DNA of 64,000 bases from Cristatella mucedo (taxonomy: Eukaryota > Bryozoa > Phylactolaemata > Cristatellidae), in NCBI GenBank assembly GCA_009760855.2, contig WPIO01000011.1, positions 2,466,501 to 2,530,500 on the forward strand, written 5' to 3'. How positions within the stretch are numbered: the stretch's first letter is position 1; each line of letters begins with the position of its first letter. Under the pieces are notes generated by a model. It saw nothing but the letters and a program-made list of their open reading frames with translations. It searched no databases and had not been told where the DNA came from. The translations under genes and the position numbers were made by a program. Shown in pieces: positions 37,790-50,633 of this stretch.

Positions 37790-38066
37790 CTGAAAAGTGT
37801 AGAGACGGCTGCAGCTTACGCTGCTCCTCCATAGCGACAAAAGGTCCGATCGGGGGGGGGGGCATGGACTCAGCAAAAACCACGGACACGGACACGGTGA
37901 TGGCAGACACGGCAAGTACTAACACGGCGATGGTGCACGCCCCTTCACTACTGCATCGGCCACTCTCGCTCTTAGGCTTGCTGGTTCTCGCTCGAGCCAA
38001 TCGTAGAAAGCTGCGACCAGAGGGCAGAGCGACGCAATTCGGTTCCAATCGGGATGCTTTTTGCAT
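37790..38066 (-). other. Possible alternative 5' extension of exon 6 with hydrophobic segment
   Basis: From ATG at 38,066 the frame runs without a stop into exon 6. It contains a hydrophobic stretch (TIAVLVLAVSAITVSVSVVF) after basic residues, then a PPPP run coded by a poly-C tract on the minus strand. This could be a signal anchor of a shorter isoform. The acceptor at 37,790 is good and gives the regular repeat register, so the default reading is that this segment is intron. Confidence 0.25.
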
Positions 38067-38279
38067 GCGAGATATAAAAACATATACCGGCGTGTGTGCA
38101 TGTGCGCATACATGCATGAAGAGGCGTAGCCAGGATTCTCATCGGCAAGGGGAAGGCCCAGAAGATTTTCATGTAGGGACAAGACCGGCAAGCAAGAACA
38201 AATTATAGCCTATAATCGTGGTGTTTTTTCCGACTCGGTGGTTGCTCTTCAACTGGAAGAAGAACATAATAATTTGCAG

Positions 38280-38975
38280 CAAAGCTGTAAAGTGCCTAGA
38301 AAGAGAGCGTCGCAGCTGCCACGTCACTCCACTTCTCGCCGACCTGCACTGGCTCCCAGTCAAGCAACGGATCGACTTCAAGGTTTTGTCGCTCACTTTT
38401 AGGTCCCTTCATTCTATGGCTCCAGCCTATCTTCCAGATATACTACCCCGTCAGGCCAAGCATCGTACCACCCTGCTTTTGGGGAATCCAACAGTCTGGA
38501 AATACCTCGTACAAACCTTAAATCCTTTGGAGACCGTGCATTTAGTTCGTATGCTCCCACAGCCTGGAACTGCCTCCCGACCTGCGTCAGAACATCCCCC
38601 GACCTGACCACGTTTAAATTGAACCTAAAAACACACCTATTTAGGACAGCATTTAGTGGGTCCCTGTGATTCGTCCTTGATGTGCTTATGCGTGCTGACA
38701 CTGTGCATGCTGCCACTGACCACATTCGCATGCTGACCCTGTGCATGTCACCCCTAACCATATTGTTCATTTTGTTTGTTTTTCAAGTCTGATTTTACTT
38801 ACCATTCAATTGCATTTCACTTTGCAGCAAATGTAAAGCGCCTAGAGAGAGATTAAGTTCTCTGAGGGTGCTTTATCAAGTGAATTATTATTATTATTAT
38901 TATTATTATTAAAGAGATTAAGTTCCCTGAAGGCGCTATGTAAATGTAATTTTATTATTATTATTATAATTTTGT
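38280..38975 (+). mobile_element. LINE family A 3' fragment with duplicated tail
   Basis: It starts with a piece of tail (gtaaagtgcctagaaagaga) joined to LADLHWLPVKQRIDFKVLSL coding sequence, runs to the C-terminus, then tail and (ATT)n at about 38,884-38,911. A second gattaagttccctgaaggcg tail with its own ATT array follows. Confidence 0.7.
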
Positions 38976-39392
38976 CGCTGGTGACGGTCTGGGGGGCGTA
39001 TGAATAGGAGCAGCCTAGGTCGCTGCCCTGTTAAAAGGGCAAATGCCGCCTGGCTCCGTTACTGCATTCAGGTGTATGCACGTACATTACACTAATTGGA
39101 GCCATTGGAGTCATGCATAGATATGCAGCAAACGTCGTTCTCCGTCGTGCATATGAAAACGACCACAATGCATCTACAGCAGCTCATAGCATGCAGCAGC
39201 AGAATCGGGTGGCAACTAGAAGATGCTTATTTATAAAAAGAAAAGAGGGCTTCAGGTCTGAAAGAGTCGGAAGCATGCTTCTCAAGCGCACTCTTGCAAC
39301 CGAACGATAACGATTCGAGAAGGTCAGAGGTTGGGGACTGGTGCAGACGACTCGCCCAGTCTCCGGCGGGTTGGGGAGGACGCAACGCATAC

Positions 39393-40098
39393 CTGGGACT
39401 TGGAATCGGGCCTGAGGCTGCAAGTCATCCGATAGGAACGTTAAGTAAGTGCCGTCGTAGACAGGCAGCCGGAGCGAGACAAAGGTGGCAGTCACAACCG
39501 TTTTGTTGGCCGTCCGCTCCACGAGGCTAAGAACGGCGCCATGCCAACGAAGCCGGTCTCTTCCGGCTACAAGCTGCACTTGCACGACAGACGAGTTGAA
39601 CGTCACCAGCCCATCCAGGCGTCCGTAGAAGGGCTTCGCTTCGGAGGGGATTACGACGACGACACTTCGATTGTCAGCGCTCAGGTCGATGTGTGAACCA
39701 TAAACTCGAGGACTGCCAGAGTAGGCCACACTAACTGGGCAAGCAGACGACGACGACAACTCGGCGAGCAGGCAGGAGCCGTTCAGCCGGTACGACCCCC
39801 TCGTGCGAACGCTGACGATGACGTCGCTCTGCTCGAGAGCGTAGCCCTGTAGGCTTTGGGGCATCCTTCGCACAGCTGCCACCGTGGAGCCTGCTGCTAT
39901 AATGGCAGTGGTGCTGTCGGTGGCGACGTAGGCAGAGCGGCCGTCGGCCGATAACAGAATGAAGTGGGTCGAATTGTGGTGTATGCTAGACAGGTTCACG
40001 TGAATCGCAGCTGCCAGCTGACCGCTGCTCATAATCTCTATTCCCGACGCCTGTATGAGCACCTGCGTGTTGTGCCCGACAAAAAACACTCCGGCGAC
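39393..40098 (-). CDS. Exon 5 of giant NGT-repeat gene, class T1
   Basis: This is 706 nt, phase 0 to phase 1, with acceptor ATTTGTAG|GTC and donor CCCAG|GTATGC. It encodes 235 residues. Repeat turns in order are HHNSTHFILL, YRLNGSCLLAEL, RVYGSHIDLSADNRS and LPVYDGTYLTFL, ending QVPG like other T1 exons. Several sequons (NST, NGS, NRS, NSS, NKT) point to a glycosylated extracellular protein. No catalytic motif is seen. Confidence 0.87.
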
Positions 40099-40394
40099 CT
40101 ACAAATACAGCAAATATTTCCTTATATTACAAATACTTCCTTCAGTCGGGCAATTCGATCTAACTTACCATGTGCAGCATGCAGCAGCATATAAACGAGA
40201 TGTCTGAGAGAGGCAAAGGTAAGTGGTATGGATAAGTGATCGATAAGTGATCGATAAGTCCATGATCCGACCGACGTCCTTTACAAGTTTCTCAGCCAAG
40301 TTTTTAACAGCAATGCAAAATAGAAAGATCTAATTTCGAGTCTTACAATTGAGTTTTGCCCAAAGCATTTAACATGAATAATATCGTTTACCTA

Positions 40395-41280
40395 CAGCTA
40401 CGTACGAACCTTCATCCTTTGGGGAGTGTGCTTTTAGTTCCCGTGCCCCCAAAAACCTGAAACTCGCCCGGACTGACGTCACATCCTGTAACTTGATGAC
40501 ATTTAAAAAGAAGCTAAACAATGCAACTATTTATCACAGCATTTAGTCGGTATTGTGATTTGTATTTTGTGTGCTTGTGCTAGTGCTGACACAGTGCATA
40601 CTGCCATTAACCACATTTGCATGCTGACCCTGTGCATGTCACCTTTAACCATGTTGTGCTTGTTGACATTATGCATGCTACCACTAACCATACGATCATG
40701 CTTCTTGTCCAGCCGATGTAAACTACCTTGAAAGAAACTTGAGTTCTCTGAGGGCGTTCAAAGTTTTGTCGCTCACTTTTAGGTCTCTTTATTCTTTGGC
40801 TCCAGTCTACTTATCAGATCTACTGCCCCACCAGGCTAAGCATCGTAACACCCGCTTTTCGGAATCCGACAGTCTACAAATACCTCGTACAAACCTCAAA
40901 TCCTTTGGACACCGTGCATTTAGTTCGTATGCTCCCAAAGCCTGGAACTCCCTCCATATCTGCGTCAGAACATCCCCTGACTTGACCACATTTAAAAAGA
41001 ACTTAAAAACACACCTATTTAGGACAGCATTTAGTGGGTCCCCGTGATTCGTCCTTCATGTGCTTATGCGTGCTGACGCTGTTGCATGCTGCCACTAACC
41101 ACATTTGCACGTTGAACCTGTGCATGTCACCCCTAACCGTGTTATTCATGTTGTTTATCAAGCATGATATTACTCACCGTTTAATCGCATTTCCCTTTGC
41201 AGCAAATGTAAAGCGCCTAGAAAGAGATTGAGTTCTCTGAGGGCACTTTATCAAGTGCATTATTATTATTATTATTACTT
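40395..41280 (+). mobile_element. Two tandem LINE family A 3' fragments
   Basis: A diverged copy (40,395-40,757) ends ttgagttctctgagggcg, and a better copy starts at once (aaagttttgtcgctcacttt), encoding RTNLKSFGHRAFSSYAPKAW and LKTHLFRTAFSGS, ending in (ATT)n at 41,258-41,275. Confidence 0.7.
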
Positions 41281-41307
41281 CACAACTGAATACTTTCCGG
41301 AGGCTAG

Positions 41308-41340
41308 CACACACACACACACACACACACACCACACACG
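41308..41340. repeat. (CA)n microsatellite
   Basis: CA array shortly after the LINE A tail, continuing as an imperfect CACG tract to about 41,355. Confidence 0.9.
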
Positions 41341-42957
41341 CACGCACGCGCACACACGTGCTCGAGCGCAGTTTCGCACACACTTTCGTCTCCCAAGCCT
41401 AGTAGCGCCTCTGCCGACCAAAGCGGATGCGGAAGAGGAAAAACAGGCCAAAGTCACTCCACAGGAAAGAAAGTCCCTCGCCTCCTCTTTAGACATCTCT
41501 GCTAAGTGCGGTAGCACCAACCTATAAATCTTGTATCACACCTTCGGAGCGGGCACCTAACGACTTTTTGCAAAGCTAAAAAGCTGCTTTCTCCAATGAA
41601 GACAGGAAGACCTCTTTCTGTCGTAAGTTTGTAAGGTTTTTTACCTTCCGCTGGGGTCGTTTTTATGTTTACCTACATCGATTGCTTGTTGTGGGACGCA
41701 ACAAGATAAGTAACGAACAAACTGGATATTCTAAATGCTCTAAATAATTAAGGACTGGTCAATATAAGTTGACAGGCAGAAGCGGCTTGCGAAAGTGTGT
41801 TGTCTTACATCTATCACAAAACTCCTAAACCTCTACGCTCTGTTAACCGCTAGAAAACCCCCAGGGGAGGAATTAGTCTTCGAGTCAACGATCTCATTTT
41901 CCAGTGTTATTCACACGCTTTACCGGATATCCGGACCAGGAAAACTACAACAGGTGCTGGAGTTTTGGCAGAAAACCGTCTCCAAAATGCCTGAACCGAC
42001 CACTATCTCCCTGGCTGTCAAACGTAATTGGCTCGTAGCTTTAATCTGCTTCCCTCCATAGTCTTTCATGGTTCATTGTCTTTCTTGTAAGACAGCATTT
42101 TAGCAACATGCTTGCCCGTTTAGGGAGCATACTACGCATGACTTTTTAAGAGCTGCTCGAGCGATAAAACTTGGAGCGTACACTGAAAAGAGCCACGAGC
42201 CTCTTAAGCGGCTGGCTAATTCAGGATTGGCTCTTCGATTCCCGATCTAGCCAACCATGCTTTACACACCGCCAATCGAAGCAAGCTTGGCAAAGGACAC
42301 CAGTTGAGGGCAGCTTCTACCCGGCTATTGGTTGGTCGGCTGCATACTGGGAGCTTAGGAGCTGAAAGCAAAAGGTGGAATGTAGAAACATACCTCGAAG
42401 TTTCGTATTGAATCTTGCTCCCTACATAGTAGGCGATAGGACACGTTTGCAATGGCTAATTGCAAATGGCACTCGTCGCTGATGTAGATCCGAAGTGGCA
42501 CTGCATAGATATGCATAGTTATGGGCTCACTGTCGTAATGCGAGACTCGTGACTAAGCTGTGGCCGCAGTCAGACCTGCTCGTATGAGAGACTTACGCTA
42601 GAGGCTGACGCTAGGAGATGCCTATAAGCAAGCATTGTGGCCTACACACTTCCGTATTCCTCAGCATCTTCGGGCACTTGCGTTCGTCAAACCCGAATGT
42701 AGATGTGCCGACCGCTGAAAGACCTTTGCCAGCCACTCCTCCAGCAGCACGACCCAGCTGCCCACAGACGGATACGAAAATGGCCGCAGACGGGCACAGT
42801 CGGACACACGCCAGTGCAGACACAGATGCATACGTGCATACAGGGGGCGAGATCACACGTGAACGAAGGCACGGGGAAATGTAGCAGGTTAAATAAGTTT
42901 AATAGTATGATAAGTTTAATAAGTTCTGTTTGTATCTAGTTTTGTTTATATGTAGCT

Positions 42958-43008
<51 letters not shown>

Positions 43009-43308
43009 TGTTAACATATAGTTTAATAAGTTTTGCCGTTCCCAACCATTTGCAGGAATATGTTCCCCCACAGAAACCTAATAAACTCGACCGACGGCAA
43101 CAAAGCGAATGTGGCGTTGCTAGCACACTAGCAGCAGCGCTGGTGCTGATTAGCTCCACTCGACGTCAATACGTCCATCGCCAAGAGGGCATCATAGCCA
43201 ACGAGTACCTAAGTTGAGCAAGGCTTAAGGAACCTACCACCAACCAAGCAAAGCAACAAGAAATCCAAGGCATTTTGCCTAAAATGTGAATAGCAATCGA
43301 CTGTATAC
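41341..43308. other. Intron sequence between exons 4 and 5
   Basis: Apart from the GT array near 42,970 I see no gene or repeat family. The rest of this intron (40,099-41,340) is LINE A and CA repeat. Confidence 0.5.
42969..43002. repeat. (GT)n microsatellite
   Basis: About 17 GT units after a short TA run. Confidence 0.95.
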
Positions 43309-43592
43309 CTGGGAGGCATGCTTGACCATTAAGTGAGTTCCATTAAACTCCAAGTCACCGGATGCATCAAGGTGGCATAAGATTAAATTGGTGTCCTTTG
43401 AAATGACCTCAATTTTGTTTGTCTTTATCGAAATGTGTCCATTAGCAATGACGACGATCCGAAGATTTTGATCTTTAAAAAACATCACGTGACTGCCATT
43501 ATAAATGGGCACTCCAACCTCCATTATCATCGCTCTCACGTTGCTTTTATCGTCAAGTATGAACATCGTATCGTTGACGACATGTGGAGTGC
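43309..43592 (-). CDS. Exon 4 of giant NGT-repeat gene, class T2
   Basis: This is 284 nt, phase 1 to phase 0, with acceptor CTCGTTGCAG|GC and donor TCCCAG|GTATAC. It encodes 94 residues with two repeat turns: VPIYNGSHVMFF about 30 residues in, and LEFNGTHLMV near the end. Strands such as GHISIKTNKIEVISK lie between. The first of the two cysteines seen in most T2 exons is replaced here (VVIANG); the second is present (LILCHL). It is the most AT-rich coding exon of the gene and the first regular T2 unit. Confidence 0.85.
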
Positions 43593-44434
43593 CTGCAACG
43601 AGATGCAAGCTGCACATTATCTCAAATAATGAGTGCTAACAGAAAAGCTTTAGCAAAGTAATCCGATTTAGGAATATCTTCGGGTGACTATTGACGATCT
43701 GCAACCAAGAGAAGCATCTGCATCTGAGTCCAGAAGAGGATCGGGTGTGAGCCTGCAAGCCAGCATGACCACTCATCTCTGGGATAACTTCTTTCGAGTT
43801 TGTTTGCAGAAATATGTGCACAGCCTGCATCGGTCAGCTATGTACCACCAAATTTGCCAAAGCTCACCAGACTGGTAAGTATCGATAGTCAATCACGGAT
43901 ATACAAAATCAGCTGCTCCGGTCAAACTTGGGTAAAGCTAGGCTTGCAACATTGCATTTAAGGCAGAACCGCAGCAAAGAGTTACAGAAATAACAAAGAT
44001 GCATGAGTTCGTACAGGAATTTCAGAGCACGAGATAGTGTATGTGTGCGCATGTGACTCGAGTATGCCTGACTGAGGCATGTGATGGTCGTACTAAAGCA
44101 ATGAGAACTTGAAATCCAACCGTTAAAAGTGAAAGTAAAGAAAAACCCCATAGCCTCTTGGTCTCAGCCCAGGCCAGAGTGCTTGCACTTTGACGATCCA
44201 GGCTGTAGATTGCATGCATGCTCACCATTGTACACATTTAAGTATGAAATATGCGCCGACTCAAAGCCATATCTTACAAAACGTATAGGCAAATTTGCAG
44301 CCACATGATGATCTCGTTCACTAATAAGGTCTTCCAAAACACCGATCCGTTCTCAGTACATACATTTTCCACAGAGTAGCAAAATAAACTGGGATCACGT
44401 CCTCAATGACGGCTAATGACCTAAATCGAATGTT

Positions 44435-44645
44435 TTTAATAATAATAATAATACATTCGATATAGCACCCTCAGAGAACTCAATCTCCTTCTAGGCACTT
44501 TAAATTTGCTGTAAATGAAGCACGATCGAATGGTTAGTGGTGGCATGCTCAATAACAACAAGAACAACATGGTTAGGGATGACATACACAGGGACAGCAT
44601 TCAAACTGTTTTCTCTCTCTGCGATGAAGCACGTAAATTATCAAA
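44435..44645 (-). mobile_element. LINE family A 3' UTR
   Basis: Minus orientation: (TAA)n, agcaccctcagagaactcaa, then ggcatgctcaataacaac and a tgacatacacagggac UTR piece. Confidence 0.6.
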
Positions 44646-45003
44646 GTCTACAGGTTCCAATCAGGAATGCGTGAAAAAAATTTCAATAATTTTTTATAGC
44701 CATATTTTCGACAATGCTACATCTACACGATTAAATCTGTAAGTAAGCATAAACTCGATACTAGATAGATACATCGGTAATGCTGGTCTTACCTTGCCAT
44801 CCTCCGAAACTGCCACACTCTAATAGCCGACAAGGGCTGCAATTATCCCAAATCAAGCACAGCTCTGTAGACTACACAACTTAGCTTACTACTGCAGCAA
44901 TAACCAACAGTAATTCCCAAACTTATAAGCTACTGGAACTTGCTGCTTCTTCTGGAAATATGTGCATCTCTTCTTGTAGCAGCTCTGTCAGCTGCTGCAA
45001 GCA

Positions 45004-45067
45004 TTGCAACAGCAGCAGAGCAGCAGCAGCAGAGCAGCACAGTGACAGCAGCAGCAGCAGCAGCAGT
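45004..45067. repeat. CAG-rich tract
   Basis: Imperfect CAG/AGC repeats in the intron just downstream of the alternative first exon. Confidence 0.85.
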
Positions 45068-45237
45068 GGAGCAGAAGGAGAGCTTGCACTAACTTAGCAC
45101 AACAAAGACCTCCAGAATTCAGAGCACCACCTCCTGGCCCTGGTGCCTGGCCTGCTACGTGCCAGCAAGCACTGATGGGCACTTGCTCGCTACTCGCACT
45201 GCCTAGTCATTCGGCTGCACGAGGGCACGCGCACTAC

Positions 45238-45460
45238 CTTCGCATGCTATCCATTCCTTGGCGCTCAACCCTGCACCGTTAAAGACGGGCACTCCAAAAT
45301 CTCTTAGTGTCACCGTGGTCCTGCCGTTCACACGGAGATGGGCCTTATTGCTTCTATCCAACATCCACAATGACCTCGGTGGCTGGGGCTGCATGGCCGA
45401 ACAAAGCAGGCAGGCCGTGGTGACGAAGAGAATCTTCCCCGTGTACATGTCGCCGACCAT
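45238..45460 (-). CDS. Alternative first exon with signal peptide (exon 3)
   Basis: This is 74 codons plus one base, ending at donor GAAG|GTAGTG in phase 1, which fits the T2 exon at 43.3 kb. Two in-frame ATGs (45,460 and 45,448) precede a classic signal peptide, MYTGKILFVTTACLLCSA, with likely cleavage before MQPQ. The mature part holds GVPVFNGAGL, a standard repeat turn. I found no acceptor that would give a phase 1 start, so it cannot sit in frame between exons 2 and 4. An alternative promoter is the simplest reading. A palindromic CCAAT pair lies about 90-120 bp upstream. A separate small gene start is the other possibility. Confidence 0.55.
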
Positions 45461-45547
45461 ACCGGTACGACGAGTGCAGACAATTTCTTTGCGGCACTGT
45501 CAAGCCGGCCCTTGACCCCTTGGGGGGGGGAAGAGCAAGCTGGTGAA

Positions 45548-45579
45548 GCTGATTGGCTGGCTCTGCTGAGCCAATCAGC
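45548..45579 (-). promoter_or_regulatory. Inverted CCAAT-box pair upstream of the alternative first exon
   Basis: A perfect 11-bp inverted repeat (gctgattggct and agccaatcagc) with a 10-bp spacer carries one CCAAT box on each strand. It lies 88-119 bp upstream of the ATG at 45,460. CCAAT boxes at this distance are typical of animal promoters. The promoter role is inferred; a TATA-like TTTAAAAAG lies about 25 bp further upstream, which is not the usual order. Confidence 0.4.
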
Positions 45580-45738
45580 TGCAGCAGCCGCATGAACGCT
45601 TTTTAAAGAAGCTGTTCTGCGATGCATATCGGCACTGTGAAGACGTGCTAGAGACACGAGTTAGGGCACTTGTCAACGGTCAGTCAAAGCGCTGCGGTGG
45701 CATCAGTGATAAAGCCTGTAACGTTCGCTCGCTCTCAC

Positions 45739-45882
45739 CAGGTGCCACGAACACTGCCACGAGGCTGCTTCTGGCATGCATTGGCACGTATACGTGGGTT
45801 CCGTTGAATGCAGCTGTGCCTGAGGTATCTACCACAGCCAAGCATAGACGAGACGTCGAATAATCCCCACATCTGCAGCCAC
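45739..45882 (-). CDS. Exon 2 of giant NGT-repeat gene
   Basis: This is 144 nt, phase 1 to phase 1. The acceptor is TTTGTAG|GT and the donor is CCTG|GTGAGAG. It encodes about 48 residues ending in AAFNGTHVYVPMHARSS then VFVAPG, the same form as the end of every long (T1) exon. The join from exon 1 keeps the repeat register, and the join to exon 4 gives FVAPG followed by TPHVV, which also fits the pattern. If the donor were not used, the frame would run to a stop at 45,680, so this could instead be a last exon. I prefer splicing because the donor sits exactly where T1 donors sit. Confidence 0.72.
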
Positions 45883-48119
<2,237 letters not shown>

Positions 48120-48300
48120 CTTGGCACTAAGCCGTAACTAGGTAAGGCGGTTGCCTTTCACGACCTCGGCCCCGAGGTCGTGGGTTCGAATCCTGTGGTG
48201 GGCGATCCCTTATCGCCACTGCAGGCGGTGGCGATAGCCGTCAAGGCTCTTCTGTCGCTATACAAAATAGGCTGTTGAATCAGCTAGTATTTATTTATTT
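48120..48300 (+). mobile_element. tRNA-derived SINE, class 1
   Basis: Box B tgggttcgaatcc (48,181-48,193), a palindromic cacgacctcggccccgaggt segment, body ggcgatcccttatcgcc, end aggctgttgaatcagc and a short ATTT tail. One of the best-preserved copies. Confidence 0.7.
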
Positions 48301-48488
48301 ATCTATTGTGCCCATCGCGAGCACCGAGTCCGGTGGCAACCACCACCATGACGCGTGCGTCGCCGGCTGCTATACATATTCCTTGATTTTTTTTAGCGAA
48401 ATTATCGGCGGGCAGTTGTGGTAACTTCCAAGAGAAAGCGAACCGGGGAGGGCGGATTCTCGGATGCCAGAGCATTTCCACACGGCCA

Positions 48489-48489
<1 letters not shown>

Positions 48490-48544
<55 letters not shown>
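48490..48544. repeat. (CA)n microsatellite
   Basis: About 27 CA units, about 185 bp into intron 1 from the exon 1 donor. Confidence 0.96.
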
Positions 48545-48546
<2 letters not shown>

Positions 48547-48727
48547 GCTGCTGAAATCGAAGGCGTCGACCTTGCTCGGATCAGGTCCAATGGCGGAGCA
48601 CACGCATGCATGCACGAAGGCCGAGACGAGCATCTGGACCGCTCCGAGCCAGCCTCGCTCCGAGCTGGCGGCGAGAGATCTGATTCGGACGCGAGCAAAA
48701 GGAGCAAAAGCATCGAGCTCTGCTCAC

Positions 48728-50633
48728 CTGCTTGGCCTATGTATGTGCACGACGAGGTCAACACTGCCACTCCGACAGCAGCGAAGCTCGCTTCCGAACC
48801 GTCGCCGGATACCGTCGCGTGGGTCCCGTTAAACAGGAAACCGGCGTAGGGCTTCAGAACAAGGTCGGCCATACCGTTCGAGAGGAAAAACGTCACGGCC
48901 GTCCCGCTAAAATGGGGCACGGCCGATCCCACGACTGTCACGAGTGCGCGGTAAGAGGCGAAGCTGCTGCTGCTGCCGCTCTGGCTGCAGATGAGTGCGT
49001 GCGTGCCGTTGAAAGTCACGCTGCCGCGCAAGTTGACAGCCACATTAGGCGTCTGCAGCGACCGCAGAGCACGACCGTCGTAGTTCAATCCGCCGCTGCT
49101 CTGAACCCGTGCGACGATCTCTCGACCGCTGTGATAGCTGAAGAGGCCTTGGTCGACTGTTACAAACTGCCCTCCTTCGAATGCCAGACTCTGGCCGCTC
49201 TTGTAGAGTACGACTGTCTCCGAGGCGCTGCTATTGACGTATAGCAAAGGCAGAACGATAACGGCTCTAGCGGCGCCTTTCGAAAAATCCGTAAGATTCG
49301 TCCTATCTTCGCCGATGCATAGCGTGCCGACAGCCGGAACTGCCAGCCTCGTCTCGGGCTCCCCAAATAGGAATCTGCTCGCTCGGAACGAGAACCTGCT
49401 CACGGCTCCGCGAACGACGGCAACATTTGCCCCGGTTCGCCGGCTGACGATAGCGACCACTTCGTCCGAATAGGTCGGAGTGCCTTCGGCGAGAAACCTG
49501 CCGGCCGTGCTGCCGTTCGCCGCTACGAACTCGATGGCATCACCGTCGTGCTCGGGCGTGCCGCTGAGCTTAAACCGGACGGCGGTGCGTTCGGAAGCAT
49601 CGACGTCGACTATTCTGACGTCTGCTCCGTCGACGACGACTCGACCCCCTCGAGTCTCGACCGCCAGGCAATCGGCTGCAAACGTCACTCTCGAACCAGA
49701 GAACCGAGGTTCGCCCAGCGTCAAGTTTACTACTGCGACCAGTCTCTCGCCGTCCACGATCCTCGGGCTGCCGCTCTCAAAAAATGGCACGCCGCTTACT
49801 TCAGCAACCACAGCGACTCGATCGCCGTCGAGCAAATATCTAACCTCGCTCCCGTTAATGCTGATGCACGCAGCGGCGCCTGCACTAACGACCCACCGCC
49901 CGGTGTCGGCGTCGCCCGAGACGCCGTCCCTCGACAGTGTCGGAACCCCTGAGGTGTGAATTTCTAAATCGGCGACGTATATTCGATTGTCGCCTGCCGA
50001 GTACCGCGGGATGGCGCTGAAAAAGAACTCATTTCTGCTGACGTCAGCATGACTTAAAACGACGCGGGTCCGGTTTCCGGCAAAACTTATATCGACCGCC
50101 AATCCGTCGGCCAGCGAGCAGGCGGCAAGCAGGCAAACGATCAGCCACCAGCCCGGAGGTCCTCGAGTCAGTGCCGAGTGGCGACTGCGGCTTGCTGCTG
50201 CTGCTGCTGCTGCTTTGGCCGCCGCCACCGAGCTCCGAGCCGAGAGAGTGAGGAGCTCGGTGCTCGGCTGCAGCAGCAGCAGCGACGGCGGCCACGACTG
50301 CGTGCATTCAGCCGTCGCCGGCGAGCGGAAACTCGCTCGAGGACTTTCGATCGAGCAGCGCTTCGTCGAAATCCCTCCGTATGATGCGGATTGCTCGGAC
50401 TGTCGAACCGTCGCCACTGCCGGCTGCGGCAGCTGCGACGCTCCGGCAGGGTCTCGGCTCGTGTCTGCAACAGGAGTTGGAGAGATGGAGTTCGCAGCAG
50501 CCAGCGGTGGGCGGCAGCGGGTGCCTACACTCGAGGCGTCAGTCTTGCGGCGAGCGAGGATAGCCCCAGGCATGGCAGCAGCTCCGACTTCTAAAAAACA
50601 TCGGAGAGCGCATCGCAAGAAATTTGCATCCAT
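48728..50633 (-). CDS. Exon 1 of giant NGT-repeat gene (signal segment plus repeats)
   Basis: This is 635 codons plus one base (phase 1 end), read from ATG at 50,633 to a donor CAG|GTGAGC whose GT lies at 48,727-48,726. Residues about 160-178 (WWLIVCLLAACSLADGLA) form a signal peptide, but about 160 Arg/Ser/Ala-rich residues, including a poly-Ala run from an AGC repeat, precede it, so the true start may differ. After it come repeats of about 24 residues with the pattern G-x-P-x-F-x-G-[TS]-x-V-x-F (for example GEPRFSGSRVTF and GVPFFESGS) and two FNGTH motifs near the end. It joins exon 2 in phase. The open frame beyond 48,728 is intron containing a CA microsatellite. The family is not recognised; the protein is inferred to be secreted. 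Confidence 0.8.

Noticed and set aside
38218-38607. 129-codon plus frame as a host gene
   Set aside because: LINE A reverse transcriptase C-terminus, repeated at five or more places in the window.
45680-45738. Stop codon at 45,680 as the end of a two-exon gene
   Set aside because: The CCTG|GTGAGAG donor is at the exact T1 exon-end position and phase, and splicing restores the repeat register. Kept as an alternative only.
48120-48200. tRNA gene from the box B at 48,181
   Set aside because: Same reason: the SINE body continues downstream and the anticodon arm is not formed properly.
48402-48727. Continuation of the exon 1 frame to 748 codons
   Set aside because: It lies beyond a strong phase 1 donor (CAG|GTGAGC), loses the repeat pattern and runs into a CA microsatellite and poly-Leu.
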